The translations under genes and the position numbers were made by a program. A stretch of DNA of 64,000 bases from Glomus cerebriforme (Eukaryota; Glomeromycota; Glomeromycetes; Glomerales; Glomeraceae). Below the pieces are notes generated by a model, which was given only the letters and a program-made list of their open reading frames with translations, did no database searches and was not told where the DNA came from. The first letter of the stretch is position 1. Every line of letters begins with the position of its first letter. Positions 1 to 12,472 of this stretch are shown piece after piece. The stretch is from contig QKYT01000154.1 of assembly GCA_003550305.1 (NCBI GenBank), positions 78,423 to 142,422 of the forward strand, written 5' to 3'.

Positions 1-270
1 CTTATTTAAATAACTACCCCTGCGTCGCCATAAAAAAATCACTATCACGTGATATTTACTAATTAAATATGCACGAGCACGTGAAAGCATGTGGCGCACC
101 TGTGATGAATAGTGTGTGACAAATAATTTTTTTCGCGCGAAAAAATTCTGTCCCTGCCATAAATATAAAAAATGGAAGCATGTGAAATCACGTGGAGCGT
201 GACATTAAACATCACCGGTCATGTGATAGTGATTTTTTTATGGCGACGCAGGGTAAGATTATTTAAATAG
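1..270. mobile_element. MITE-like element with long terminal inverted repeats
   Basis: The segment around 17-52 (CCCTGCGTCGCCATAAAAAA, then ATCACTATCACGTGAT) is repeated in reverse complement at about 215-252. The flanks also pair imperfectly (cttatttaaataa on the left, ttatttaaatag on the right), so the inverted repeats are about 50 bp. No coding sequence lies between. This is the structure of a non-autonomous DNA transposon. The left end may be cut by the window edge, so the target-site duplication cannot be judged. Confidence 0.7.
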
Positions 271-2123
271 ACTTATGTAAGCAACGTGACTATTTGAGCA
301 CAAATTTTGTATCACGTAGTCATCGATTATATGATGCTGCAGTAAGGATATCATATTTTTCGAGTCATCAGACAGATTGAAATTGTGAATTAGCTGAGTT
401 CATATATAAAATGAACATAGCACTCAATTTATAAGAAGAAAACGTTTTTTTTTGCAAAAATTAATTTTATTATTAAAGATTTCTTCATGTATTCTTATAA
501 ATAATAAGGAGAAAACATGTTACCGATGATATAATACAGTTTATGATGAAGAGATGAAGAGAAAAGTTACTATTAGTGGAATGGAAATTTTTTCATTGAA
601 AAAAAGTAGGATATAAAGATTAAATTATTTCTGTTTTTACATTAAGTTATTTTACATCTCATTCTCCTTATTTAACCATTAAAAGATTACTATTTATTTA
701 ACTGAAACTACAAAGATCAATTGTTTAAAGGGTAGGGTTACCGTCTTACCAAAAAAGACGTTGAATCTATTGTTAAAAAGGGAGGCATTTATGACAAGGG
801 ACTAATCAACACTTTGCAAGATGTCATGATTATGAATTATTTGAAGTTTTTTCAAGAATTATTGAAATTTGTCACGAAACGTTAAAGCCTTAAAGGAATT
901 TACATTATTTTTTGTAACAAAAATTACCGATTATCAAGTAAATGTTACAAACTTTTTATGATGCGTAATCAATGTGTTGCACTTTAGTTTTTTTTAAAAA
1001 AAAAAAAAAAATTTTCACATTTTGTAATAAAATGATTCACAGTAAAATTTGTGCCGATCTTTGTACTGACAAAATAAATTGAACTATTAAAATCCTTATT
1101 TGAAAAAATATATATATAATCAAAAGACAAAAAAAAAATTTATTTGTTTCGTGATAATAGAATATAAAAAAATAAACATGTATTGAATTATTGTAGGTAA
1201 ATTCATAACTAACAAATAAACAGTGTCAGTCAAAATTTCAGCGCTAAGTGATTAAATAAAAATTCCTTCAAATGAAATTCCAAATTATCTCGTTGGCCAT
1301 TAGAAAAAGTCAAAACCTCTTGCTGCAGTTCTCCACTTTGTCAAAGTTCGATGTCGTACATTTTTTTGTTTAAAAATTGAACAATTAAAGAAGATATTAA
1401 GTATGATACTGATTTTTATCATGTCATCATTTTCATTCAATAATAATTGGATTATAGATCTGCAACATATAACGTTATCAACATTTAAATGTCCAATGAT
1501 TTTTTTTTTATTTGGAGATGGATAAGGTCACATACTCACATGGTTATAACTTTTGTCAAAAAAAAAAAAAAAAAAAAATACTTTTTATAGTTTTTATAGT
1601 TTTTTCTATATTATTATTGTATATTAAGTACACATAAAAAAAAAAAGATAAACTTAATTACCAATATTGACACTATATTGACTCAGATTAATCATTAATT
1701 ACACAGTAAGTTACTATTGAAAGACTTTATATATATTAAAGAAGTAGACTCTAATAGAGAAGTATCACAACTTTTATAATAAAAATATCAAAAACATGAA
1801 TGTTTCGGTAAATCCCTATGATACCGGCATAATATGGTGAACATTCCGTGTATCGGCGAAATAATTATATTTGTGGCTGATTTTTCCTTTTCTACAACAT
1901 ATTAAGGACTAAAATTAGTTAATATATATGGTTAATTCTTAATGCCGGCCATAATCACCTAGATTTTGTGGAAATACTGGGGTAGTTGATGGCAAAATTT
2001 TTTTTTAAAAAAAAATTTAAAAATAATTCTCATTACAATACCTAAATTTAAAAGTCGTATTCTGAAATGAAGAAAAAAAGAACTTGATTAAATTATAGAA
2101 CTTGAAACTGAAGAAGAAACAAT
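271..2123. other. gene-poor AT-rich spacer
   Basis: Apart from the short coding-like remnant at 727-886, no supported gene is visible. The stretch holds A/T homopolymer runs (for example near 995-1010 and 1559-1579) and no recognisable RNA gene. Confidence 0.5.
727..886 (+). pseudogene. short coding-like remnant, unidentified
   Basis: Read from the GGT codon at about 738, this stretch gives an open segment of about 47 codons ending at a TAA near 884. It contains KKDVESIVKKGGIYDKGLI followed by NTLQDVMIMNYLKFFQELL, which reads like real protein. There is a stop immediately upstream and no convincing start or splice site. The last part (attgaaatttgtcacgaaac and the following ttaccgat-atcaagta-atgttacaaa) recurs near 4204-4262, so it is probably a fragment of a dispersed, decayed coding element. 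No family was recognised. Confidence 0.25.
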
Positions 2124-2434
2124 TACAGTCATCCCCTCTATAGGCACCCCATATGCGGTCAACTCTCTTCCTATAACGAGGTAGCCGTCCTGCATCTCAA
2201 TTCGTTATAACTTTATAACGAAGAATTTGAAGAATTTAATTGGTTGGTTCACTATATCAAGGGGATTTTGACGAATATATCAAAATTCATTATAGATAGA
2301 GTTGACTGTAAGAACTTCCTACTTTTAATCACACAGTGCTAGTCCCTACTATATACATGAGACCATATCACTATAAGAATACCTAACTATAATCACACCA
2401 TTAGATGGTCTCAAGGGGCGTGGAGATGACTGTA
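2124..2434. mobile_element. nested Tc1/pogo-like MITE pair
   Basis: The outer ends read TACAGTCATCCCC (2124) and, in reverse complement, TACAGTCATCTCC (2434). Inside lies a second inverted pair, GTCAACTCTC at 2158 and gAGAGTTGAC ending at 2306. Between them are repeated 'cgttataacgaagaatt' motifs. Ends with CAGTCAA and internal TTATAACGAA are typical of pogo/Tigger-like derivatives. A decayed relative with the 'ttataacgaa' and 'gaagaatttaaagaatttaatt' motifs lies at about 46908-47010. There is no transposase frame. Confidence 0.55.
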
Positions 2435-2439
2435 TTTAT

Positions 2440-2975
2440 ATTGGGATGAAGCAGAAAGTTTTTTTCTAGCATATGATTATTAACAATATATATGCACAAC
2501 TTTGTGAAGAAAGTATTTCTAGACAAAAGAGCCGTGTCAATGACCTAAATTTACTTGAATGAAACTAGTCTATTGCAAAATGTACTGTATGCAATGTTCT
2601 CATGAAACTAATAAAGATAAATGACATTATTAAATTGCAGAATAGAGTTCATGTCCAAAGACATAAAATGCAATAATATCGACTTGGTATTGGTGAACGA
2701 AAAAAAACATTTTTTTTTACTGATGTTGACGTTCATGTTTTGGTTATAGTTTCATGCGTATCGAGCACTGGAATTTTTAAACCAATATGGGTTGAATCAT
2801 CTCCCCATAAGATAAAATAAAATTAGGATGACTATTATCAAATAATATATGTACAGTATATCTATATATAATTATTTAAAAGTAAAAAATTCTCTTAATA
2901 TGACAATCCCGTAATTCGAGTTCCGGGAAGTTCCAGAAGTTTCAGAACTTGTATGAGCGTGAAACGAATCGAAGT
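2440..2975 (+). repeat. decayed dispersed element, copy A
   Basis: Several blocks match the 31.77-32.27 kb region in reverse complement: 'ggatgaagcagaaagttttt', 'agagccgtgtcaatga', 'attgcaaaatgtac', 'ttcatgttttggttatagtt' followed by 'tcatgcgtatcga', and the GTTCCGGGAAGTTCC end. It may derive from a transposable-element coding region, but both copies are full of stops and indels. No autonomous copy is present. Confidence 0.5.
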
Positions 2976-3721
2976 TTCAAGATTAGTTCCAACAATACAA
3001 AGGGCTCACATTACCCCTATAAAAAAATTCTGAAAACAACTCCGATAAATGAGAAAAAAAATTAGAAATGGGATCATTTTTCTGAAAAATTTTTTATAGG
3101 GTACTGGAATTATTAAATATATAATGTATATAATGTTCGTCGAATTCAAAGTTTTAAGTTCTTAAAAGATATTATGTATAATAACGACAAATTATTTTAA
3201 GTTTATATTTTACGGGTTTCTTTTTCACGTGTATAAAAATCGATTGGTTAAATTTTACGTGATATTTCGAATAAAGTATTGACAGTAGGTTCAAAAAGTT
3301 TTTTATTGCAGCGCAGCTTTCTTTATAATCTGATGAACAATAGATAAATTTAATAATATTATTTTCTTTTGTATTATTCTCTTTATTTTCGATTGTTACC
3401 GATTATTATTAGTTTACTGCGGTTTAAGATACAAATAATCCATCGGAAATAATTTTTTCAGTTGAACAAACTTCAATTGTAACCTAAATTTTATGAGATT
3501 ATAACTTGTTATCGATGATTGGCACCGAGGACATGTACAAAGTACCAACTGCGTTTTTGCAGAGTGTATTATCACTATTGATTATATGGAAGGTCTGATC
3601 ATTTTTTTTTAGTCAGTTTGCAATGTCTTTTGAAACCGATGGATCTGATTTAAAAGAATTTGTTATTGTTCAATCAATTAATTAGGAAATTTTTTTATTG
3701 AAAACTAGCACCATCTAGAGG

Positions 3722-4200
3722 TCGGAACCGGATGTACCAAACCGGTTTTGGACCCGGTTCAACCGGTTTTTCAGACAACTCGGTTTCAATTACGAAATCG
3801 GCTTGCGTTTAAAACGAATGTAAAACGTTTTGAGTAATTCTGGCCAGAATTATGAAAATTTCTAACGTAATTCGGGCCAAATTCATAGTGCTGGCTCGAA
3901 AATTACTCATAATCGCATAGAGTCGGCTAAATTTATTATTTTTCCAACTTTATCATGATTTATCATAATTTATCATAATTTATCATTATTTATCATGATT
4001 TATCATGATTTATCAATAATTTCAATAATTTTCATTCCTCGTGATTTCTCAATAATTTCTCATGATATCATATTTTTCTCATAATAATTTCTCATAATTT
4101 CTCATCATAATCTCTCATATTTTCTCATGATGTTTCATAATATATAATATTTTCATAATTTTTCATAATTTAATAATTCCTCAATAATTTCTAAAATTAT
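3722..4200 (+). repeat. CCGG-rich element with TTTATCATGA-type array, copy A
   Basis: It starts with 'gtcggaaccggatg' and several 'accggtt' motifs. A conserved middle follows ('acgtaattcgggccaaattc', 'atagtgctggctcgaaaatt'). From about 3950 it becomes an array of 'tttatcatgatttatcataa' and 'tttctcataa' units. The same order, in reverse complement, occurs at about 61625-62388. A short piece of the middle ('aaatttatagtgctggccagaatta') also occurs at 5310-5335. No protein is encoded; the type of element is unknown. Confidence 0.6.
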
Positions 4201-4559
4201 TTATGTTGAAAATTTGTCACGAAACGGTTAATTACCGATCATCAAGTAGATGTTACAAAATTCTTGTAAAATTGAAATTGGCGAAAAAGCGCTTAGATGT
4301 TTCAATGATTCAATTGTTTCATGCTGAAAAAAAGAGATATCTATATAAAAAAAATCTCGTTTGGATTAAATATATATATACAAAATAATTGTCATCCTGT
4401 CATGTTTCCATTGTTTGCAGTTTACTATAAATTTGCTTGCAACACTCAATTTAGGATAAAGATAGGAAGGTATTATTTTTATATAGAAGACACTGGTTAT
4501 TTAAGAATCGTGACGAAAAAAATTTCGAATTGTAGATGTAAGTGATAAATTACTAGATT

Positions 4560-7200
4560 AAGTTGATACAGTATTAATTTCCTTTTTCAATTTATGTATA
4601 AACGTATGTAAATATTGAAAATTTTACGCTTTGGACTATCGTTTTATAGTAGTAATTCAGATTATAACAACATGGTTTATATTCGATCTTCTGTTTTATT
4701 ATTAAAGTTCTCTGTAAATTTTACTTCATGTATAATTTAAATCAAACCACAAAATTTCAGATTTTTTTTTTTAGTAAAGACAATAATTCTTATAATGTAT
4801 ATGATCAAATGATATATGATATCTTAATATTGATACATCAAAATAAGCATCTTATCATGATTACGCAAATTTAAAGTTTTACGCAATCTAATTTCTTGAC
4901 AAATTTACGTATAATAACGTCAATGTACCAATTATATCTAAAGATTTAATACATTATAACATATTAAACACTAGCTGAAGCTCGCACCGATAAATAAATA
5001 TATATAGTTATTTTTTTTGAGATATTTTGGAAATTGAGATAAAATTGATTATGAAAAGAAGCAGAATTGATTTATAATTCGGTTTATAACAACATAAATC
5101 TTGCTTTCAAACAGAATTCATGTCTTTGTATCAAACAGATAATATAAACTTGAATAAAGAAAATTTATATTTCTAAATACAAAAAAAAAAATTATAATTG
5201 AAAAACCTGATAAAGTTGTATAATAGAAAATTGCGTATTCATTTTTATCACATGATTGTGCTTCGATCGGTGTCGAAGATCATAAGATCATAGTCATTTA
5301 CTGTAGGTCAAATTTATAGTGCTGGCCAGAATTAGGCTTAAACAACAATTACAGTATAAATTGAAATTGTTAAAAATGAGTCATTTGTCATTCAAAATGA
5401 CCCAAATGATACATGATTGGTTACTCTCATTGCACAGCCTAGTGGTCCTCATTCTCTTCCTTCCTTCTCTTGAGTGCTTTCGTCTTATGTGGCACCAGCG
5501 TGTATTATTAATATGCACAAAACTCCGCAAATGATCATCCCTATAGAAAAAATTTTCGTTTCTGAAACTCAATATGTAATCAACTTTCTGAAGCATTATT
5601 TTTTATGGGCATAATTTTTATTTTCGGTGGCCAAAGAATTATAAAATTATATGATTACTTATTTCCAAACGTTCAAATTCAAATACTTGCGGTATAAATC
5701 ACAATGTGCAACGACAAAAAATTTCTTTTAGGTATAGAGTATATCTTATTAATTATTTGGAGTCAATCTTCAACGCTTCGAAATTTATGCACCGAATTCT
5801 ATTTAATCTGTCCTAATTAAAATGACTTAAAAATTTCGTTATAAATATAGGTTGTAACAAATTTCTAGTTTTTTGGTATAAAGAAATTTTTGCTTGTTTT
5901 TTATGAATTATTTTTAATATTTTTGCTGGAGAAATTACCTGTGTAACAATTAATAAATTAATATAAATATATGATTATTGTTATTTCCATTTTTAATGCA
6001 AAATGAGTCATGTGTTTACTGTATGTATAACTCCTATTAAATGAGATACAATTTTGTGGTACAAAATACTGCATTAATGAAGATGTTCTTACCAAATTTG
6101 ATTGTGATAAAAAATATTATGTAATCGTTTGACGACCGACTCCGGAGAAAGCCTTTTCAAAAATTTTGTTCTTTCACCCTTTTTGTGACGGGAATTTTAT
6201 AGAAATACTTTTTTATTGGTTAATTAATGACAACTTCACTTTATTATTCGACATTTATTTTGTAATAATTAAATGTTGGGGAAGAACCATGACTAAATTA
6301 TTGTGATGAAATACTCGATATCCAAGAGACATCTTAAATTTCACTTGAGTTAATTTTTAATTAATTGTTTGGCATCCACAAACTATATTGAGGTATTCTT
6401 TTATTTTAAATAGTTAGATTCATTTTTATAACGTTAACTGTTAATAATGTTTGATGGCGAGCAAATTCTAAAAATGACTAGCACGAATTTGAAATAATCC
6501 TAATTTTGATGATCTTAATAACTCAATGTTTTATGATTTTATCTGAAATTAATAATATATTTTTTAAATGATGTATTTAGTCTATTGATAATTAGCTAAT
6601 TTAAAGTCACATTTAATTATGATTTGCTTTTAGGAATGTTATGTTTTGTGATTTGCGAGAAATATACAAACATATTTTAAATTTTAAAACAACATTATCA
6701 CATAAATAATACACAAGTTGTTTATGTATATATTTTTACTACTGTAAGACAATTCATATTATCGATATTATCGTCATTTACAATATTTACAAACTTTAAA
6801 GCCAATATGGTCGGGTGACCTGATTTGTCCTATTTTCCTATTTTTGAATTCATCTTTTTTTTTTGTATCTGATCATGCGCACATTTGAATGGAAAAAATT
6901 TCTAATTGGTTTGTTATTTTCATTTACTCATAAGGAAAGCACTTAATTCTCTTTCAAAAACATTATTTTAATCTTTGTGTTTTATTTGATGGGATTCGTG
7001 AAATATTTAATGAATTGGATCTTTCCAAAAATAATTACAAAAAAATGAATTGAATGAAAAATAAAAATAACAACAAATAAAATAAAAATAAAATAAAAAT
7101 AAAAATATATATATATCCTCGTTTCTGATTTATACAATTTTTACAAAATTATCTCCCTATTTAAAATTTAAATAAATTTATACCCTTTTATCATCAAAAT
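4560..7200. other. gene-poor AT-rich spacer
   Basis: No open frame here has recognisable protein sequence or paired splice signals. There are simple A/T tracts (for example the 'aaataaaaataaaa' run at 7075-7110) and the short element fragment near 5310. Nothing else was seen. Confidence 0.45.
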
Positions 7201-7225
7201 CTAATATTTGCAATAATGAAGCAAA

Positions 7226-8589
7226 TTATTTAGCGTTGGAATTATTATTCTTCATTTTATATTTTCTTTTCATTCTTTTATTTTTACGTTCTTGGTTTGG
7301 GTTTTCAAAAATATACGCGTATTCGACCTTTTCAGCTTTTTTTGGTCTATCTACTTCATCTAATAATCTACTATCATCAAAAATTATATCATTAAACCCT
7401 GAAGAAACCTTATTTACGCTAAGAATTTTTTCACATTCTGACTTATACCGAAATTTAGTTTTATTATTACTTTTCTGGAATAAATAATTAATTTATCAAA
7501 AATTGAATCGCTTCTTTATATAATAATAATAATAATAATTTACCTTCCACTTATTATAACCTTGCTTAGTATTCTTCCACTTATATTCGCATTGTCGGGG
7601 AGAATATTTGTGGCCATTTTTGATTAGAACATCGGAAATATACTTCCAAAGTTTGCACTTAACATTACCATGATTTGTTGGCAATAGAGCAACAACTTCT
7701 TTACATTTTTCCAGACAGAAAAAAAAATTCTTAGTAGCTTCTTCACTCCATATGCATGGAATAGTAGGGGCAATAATAATGCTTGATCCTACCATAATCG
7801 GAATTTAGAAATAAATGTATTTTATATCATGGCGAGAATTACGAATTTATAGTAATTTATACTTTTAATAAACAGCAAAGATTTATACTAGGATTACCCA
7901 CCATTATTTTGATAGTCAGACTGACGAAAAGAAGGATTCCTCTCTCTTAAACGATCGATTGACCCGTCAATTGCGGCGGAAAGCAATTCAGATCCGCATT
8001 GCATCGAATATTGATTAATAATTTCGCGAGTAGCTTTTGTATGAGAAAATAGTAACGAAAGAAAAAGGTAAAATATCATTAATATTCTATCATATTTGTT
8101 TTAGTCTACGTTCTTGACATAGAAAATAATAAAATAGTTAAGTTTCGCTAAAACTCTTGTTTATTTATCACGTTTCAGAAACCTGCGGGCTTTCGCGTCC
8201 AATTATTTCTGTAATTTTAACGCTCTGAAAGCGGTGATATATCAACTTTCAGAAACAACAATAAATGATTGAAAAATAATACCTTTGCCACTATCAACTA
8301 GCTGATGACTATTGTCTTGTTGATTTGAAACAATATGCGTAGGACGTATCATCGGTAAAACATTAGTATGAGGGGACAAATAAGTTCGACTGTTAGTGAT
8401 ACAAATTCCTTCGCAAAATTCTTCATAAATTCCTTCATGAAATTCATCGCAAATTCCTTCAAAAAATTCTTCATAAATTCCTTCATGAAATTCATTGCAA
8501 ATTCCTTCATCAATTCCTTGATGAATCTCTTCAATGTTTTCATAAATTTCCCATTCAGGAATTCCTTCAAAAAATATATTTTGATCCAT
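7226..8589 (-). CDS. Myb/SANT-like (trihelix-type) protein with glutamate-rich repeat head
   Basis: Proposed exons on the minus strand are 8589-8283, 8033-7902, 7788-7544 and 7474-7226, giving about 310 residues. The first two introns are phase 1 and the last phase 0, and every junction keeps frame. Exon 1 encodes MDQNIFFEG and about three units of a 15-residue repeat (EFHEGIYEEFFEGIC type). Exon 2 encodes ATREIINQYS...DGSIDRL, also found in the relic at 16665-16781. Exon 3 carries the DNA-binding domain: IWSEEATKNFFF, KLWKYISDVLI, then RQCEYKWKNTKQGY. The last exon carries YKSECEKIL and ends in FENPNQE plus a basic tail. The domain matches the Myb_DNA-bind_4 type in spacing of its three helices and tryptophans, so a nuclear DNA-binding role is inferred. 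The exon 3 acceptor appears shifted by 3 bases compared with the relatives. Exon 2 boundaries are the least certain. Confidence 0.62.
8400..8540 (-). repeat. about 45-bp coding minisatellite in exon 1
   Basis: About three imperfect 45-bp units ('aattccttcatgaaattcat', then 'cgcaaattccttcaaaaaat') lie inside exon 1 of the minus-strand SANT gene. In the gene's frame they encode EFHEGIYEEFFEGIC-type repeats rich in Glu, Gly and aromatic residues. A period that is a multiple of three keeps the frame open. Confidence 0.75.
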
Positions 8590-8859
8590 AATTTAGAATA
8601 CCTTTTTATAGTAAATTTTTTTTTTTTAAGATATGAAATGAGAATTCTCAAAAAAATCTAAGCTCATTCATATAATTATTTTACAAAAAAAAATATTTTT
8701 TAGAATATTTTTTTTAAAAAATGAAACAGAAAAACGCCATCCCGATTTGTCAAATATATGAAAATTCCACCATTTTCTTATCACTATATCATACGCGTCC
8801 AAATATAAATATTTCAAAACATAAATCAAGTAATATACCGGTCTGGCCAACATTTTTCT

Positions 8860-11800
8860 TGTTCTAAAAATCTAATTCTTTGGATGGAATATAATACAAT
8901 TCATTGATTCGTTGCAAAAGTTTATATAAGATACATAAATAACGCGATGATCATGACTTAATAAACAACAACGATTAGATTGAAAAATGCTTTAGTACAT
9001 ATTTATTACTATTAAATACTTTTCTGGAAAAAATGATAGGCTATATAGGCTATGTTATGAAATTTTGCCTTTTTATCGGATTGATAAAAAGTTTTTGGTA
9101 AAGAAATAGTCCAAATTAGAGAAAAAGATTGAAGGTCTGTATGCATGATTCCAATAAAAAATTCTGAGAAGATTTAAAAAAATTCCTATTCAAGTATACA
9201 AATATATAGTTTATATTTTTGTGATCATGAGAATTAAGGAGAGTATTTTTTTTTTTATCATAGAAGTTGTTTCTATCACGTGGAGTTACAGTCACGATAT
9301 TTCAATTAACTATACGTGGGCGTATTTTATTTAGTAAACACAATCTTTTATTATCCGCAGTAAATAACTGACGAAGTTACATGGTGATGCCATTTTATTT
9401 CAAAACATGAAAATTTATAGAAATCGAAAATCTCTGAAATTATGTTTATTAAATATTTAAGAACAGCAAAAAAATTTTAAATTAATGGCGAAACTCTTAA
9501 AATTCAATATAGATGTCAAAATTCTGAATTGATTCCGATCGAATAATCAAAAAAACATGGGTTATGTTATTATAAGTAGACGCGTTCTAGATTTATTGCA
9601 TAGATTCACCTTTTCTAAATTTTTAGTGTTTAATGGTAAATAAAGTTCTAGTAGTTTATGCTATAAATCATAACTACATTACTAAAAAAAAGTACTATCA
9701 TTTTTAGAAATAGCTAGAGAAATCACAACGTTTCAAAGGCAAAGCTGGTGAGTTAAAAACGGCTGGTTGTTGTTTAAGAGTGTGGAGTGTAAATTTCATC
9801 ATTGAAAGTGACGCATACATAATTATGTAGATATATAATAGACTCGTTAATAAGTACAATAATTATTCTAAAAAAAATGCAAAATTACCTGTTTGAATAG
9901 GTCATTGCGAAGATTGGAAGAATTTAATGACATTATTTCATGAGCATAAATAAGTTCAGAAATGTTGAAGGTCAAATCGAGATTGAGGAGTTATAAAAAA
10001 AGAGTTATCAGAAAGTATAGCAGCATAGAAAAATTAGAATGGTTGGAACATTTTGACACTTAGTATTTAATAATATTTTCTGTTTGATTTTTTATAGTCC
10101 TTGAATTGTTGTACCATTTTCATATATATAAATTTATCATTCTAACCTCCTCTAATCAACAGTATTTTTATATCTTCAGGATCCTTCTTCATTTAATACT
10201 TATTTTAAATAAAGACTGATTTAGAAAAGTTGAAGTTTAGTGTCAAGAATAATATCCAAAGATATTAACTTGCACTGTATTGTGTATTATTTCACAGTAT
10301 CAAATTTAGGTGATGTTGATTTTTAAACATTTATTATTTTCTCATATTATTTATATTTTTTGTTTCCATTTTATAATAATTTTGAATACTCTATAATTCT
10401 CCATATATTAGCATTAATATAATATGAATTAAGGTTCTGTTCATGGTGATTGCATATTTAATAATATTTCTTTCTTTTAAATTTAGTAGAACCACGATAA
10501 TATTAGCTGTATTGTTAAATCAGCAATAAAATCTAATCTTTAAAGAATGAAATGGTGGATTTATTGAGAGAAGACCATAATCGTCAACAGATTTCTGCGA
10601 CCAATAGAAATATAGAATACCTGTTGGAATTTCAAATGATATAATACCGATTATTAATGGATGATTTACTATAGATAAAAAAAACTGTCTTACCTTCATA
10701 TTAAACACCTGAGATACTGTAAGTGCTCTCGAAATGATAAACAAACTCTTTTCTGTAGTATTAGTGCTACAGTAAATTAATAATTCCGATACTCGTGTTA
10801 CACAAGTCACACGATAGATGATCCTGGATTTTTTTAACTTCCAATTTAAAGTTATTATTTATTAATTACTGCATATATAACTTAAACAGTATTAATTATT
10901 ATTTCTTATTTATTATTTTTTATTATAACCTTATAAAATATTTTATATTATTTATTTATAATATGATCATGATGTAGATAAATATGTCGTATTATAGCTG
11001 TTGGAAGAACTTGTTTGCTCATTTAGAGGAATTAAAAATCGTTCAAATTGGATCATAGAAAGCCTTATTAATAAAATTGCAAGTTTAAGAATCATGTAGA
11101 TATAATATACAGTAATTTATAATCTCAATAGAAAAACACAGTTTCGGAAAACGGGTCACATGTTATTATAATAAAGGCTAGCTTATTTAGGTTAGGAGCA
11201 TCTTGTCGTGCGTTTTTTACCACTTGTTTCGAGAAAAAAAGTTACATTTGCAATAAATCTCAAAGAGATAACATTGCTTGCCAAATATCACAAGATAATT
11301 AGACTCGCAAATGTTTGCAACAGACCAATAATATGTTGCAAAATCATGGGACCCTTCGTCTAAGATTTCTTAATTTTTTTTATCTTTAATCACAATTGTA
11401 TGTATAAATATTTAAGTTCAAAATGTAATTTGATAACTTAATTTGAATAATTTTTACATTGTCTCATTATTTTCATATGAACGTATACAACTTTTTCTAC
11501 GAATTCTTTTTTACAAGTATTGTTTCACTATATTATGATTTTTAATGCGTCATCTACGAAATAGTCTGCATAATGTAAAATTTACGTAAACTTATATAAA
11601 CACAATCCCCATCTGTTTATCCGTATCCGCGGATGACGGATATATGTCTGATCCGAATATCCGAGAGGATCTTATCCGCCGGATTATAATACTGACGGTT
11701 ATCCGTGGCGGATAGACGGATTGCACACTACTTAGAAGTAAAAATCTGGTAAAGTATCAGTCGAAGCCTGATCCCTCCCATTTAATAAAAATATTGTTAT

Positions 11801-12150
11801 TATTCGACGACAAAAACGACAAAAATAGGGATAGACAATTTCCTGGTTAATACACTAATAATGCTTTTATGGTATGGATACATCTAATTTATGTGGGGAT
11901 GTAAATTTTTTCTGATGTATAAATAATTGGTAGCAATTATTTAACTGCGAAAAAATAATTTCCTTATTCGGAAACTTTTTAATAAAATCCAATCCAATCT
12001 ATTTTATTGTTATATCATATTGTTTACCAGTATTGGAAAATATTCCCAACAAAAGTTCTATTTATCCATAATATTTTTAATATTTTTATTACTTTAATAC
12101 GATAAATTTTGGAATTGTTTTAATTTTTGAAACGTAAAATACGAAAAAAA
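8860..12150. other. gene-poor spacer with a GGAT-rich inverted patch
   Basis: No well-supported gene. A weak minus-strand open frame at 10520-10810 (96 residues, hydrophobic stretch near the middle) has no recognised family and may be chance. At about 11615-11725 there is a GC-richer patch of repeated 'tatccg/cggata' words (for example 'tatccgtatccgcggatgac'), probably the end of a decayed transposon. Two 'aatccaatcc' words occur at about 11985-11998. Confidence 0.4.
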
Positions 12151-12159
12151 ATGATTTCG

Positions 12160-12390
12160 ATTGGATTGGATTTCCAATTGGATAAATTGGATTGAATTGG
12201 ATTGGATTGGATTGGATTGGATTGAATTGATTATCTTTTTATTTGCGCGTTGACTTTTTCAGATTATATAATAGAAATTACTGCGCATTTTTCTCAATTT
12301 CCTTAATAGTATTATAAAATATCGGATAATAAATAAATATATATATAAGCATTTGGATTAGAATTGGATTGGATAAATCTCAACTTCTAT
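12160..12390 (+). promoter_or_regulatory. GGATT pentanucleotide array upstream of a SANT gene
   Basis: An array of 'ttggattggattggattgg' type runs from 12160 to about 12230, with a further 'gaattggattggataaa' at 12361-12377. It ends about 95 bp before the ATG of the plus-strand gene at 12473. Similar words occur upstream of the gene at 18770, between the divergent genes at 23042 and 24268, and upstream of the broken copy near 17 kb. A shared regulatory role is inferred only from position. Confidence 0.4.
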
Positions 12391-12472
12391 TAGTAGTAAG
12401 AAGATTTGTTTATATAAATGGTAGATTTTATTTAAGGCAATAAGAACTCGTTTAGTTATTGTATAAGGAATA

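Noticed and set aside
3950..4200. TTTATCATGA/TTTCTCATAA array as a CRISPR array
   Set aside because: The units are short and contiguous with no unique spacers, and the organism appears eukaryotic.
8368..8661. Plus-strand open frame opposite the acidic-repeat exon
   Set aside because: It is the antisense shadow of the 45-bp coding repeat. The minus-strand reading continues through spliced exons into a recognised domain.
10520..10810. 96-residue minus-strand frame with a hydrophobic stretch
   Set aside because: No recognised family, no supporting splice or promoter context, and chance hydrophobic frames are common in AT-rich DNA.
12160..12230. GGATT array as a telomere-like repeat
   Set aside because: The array is short, interstitial and next to genes; the unit is not a TTAGGG-type telomere repeat.
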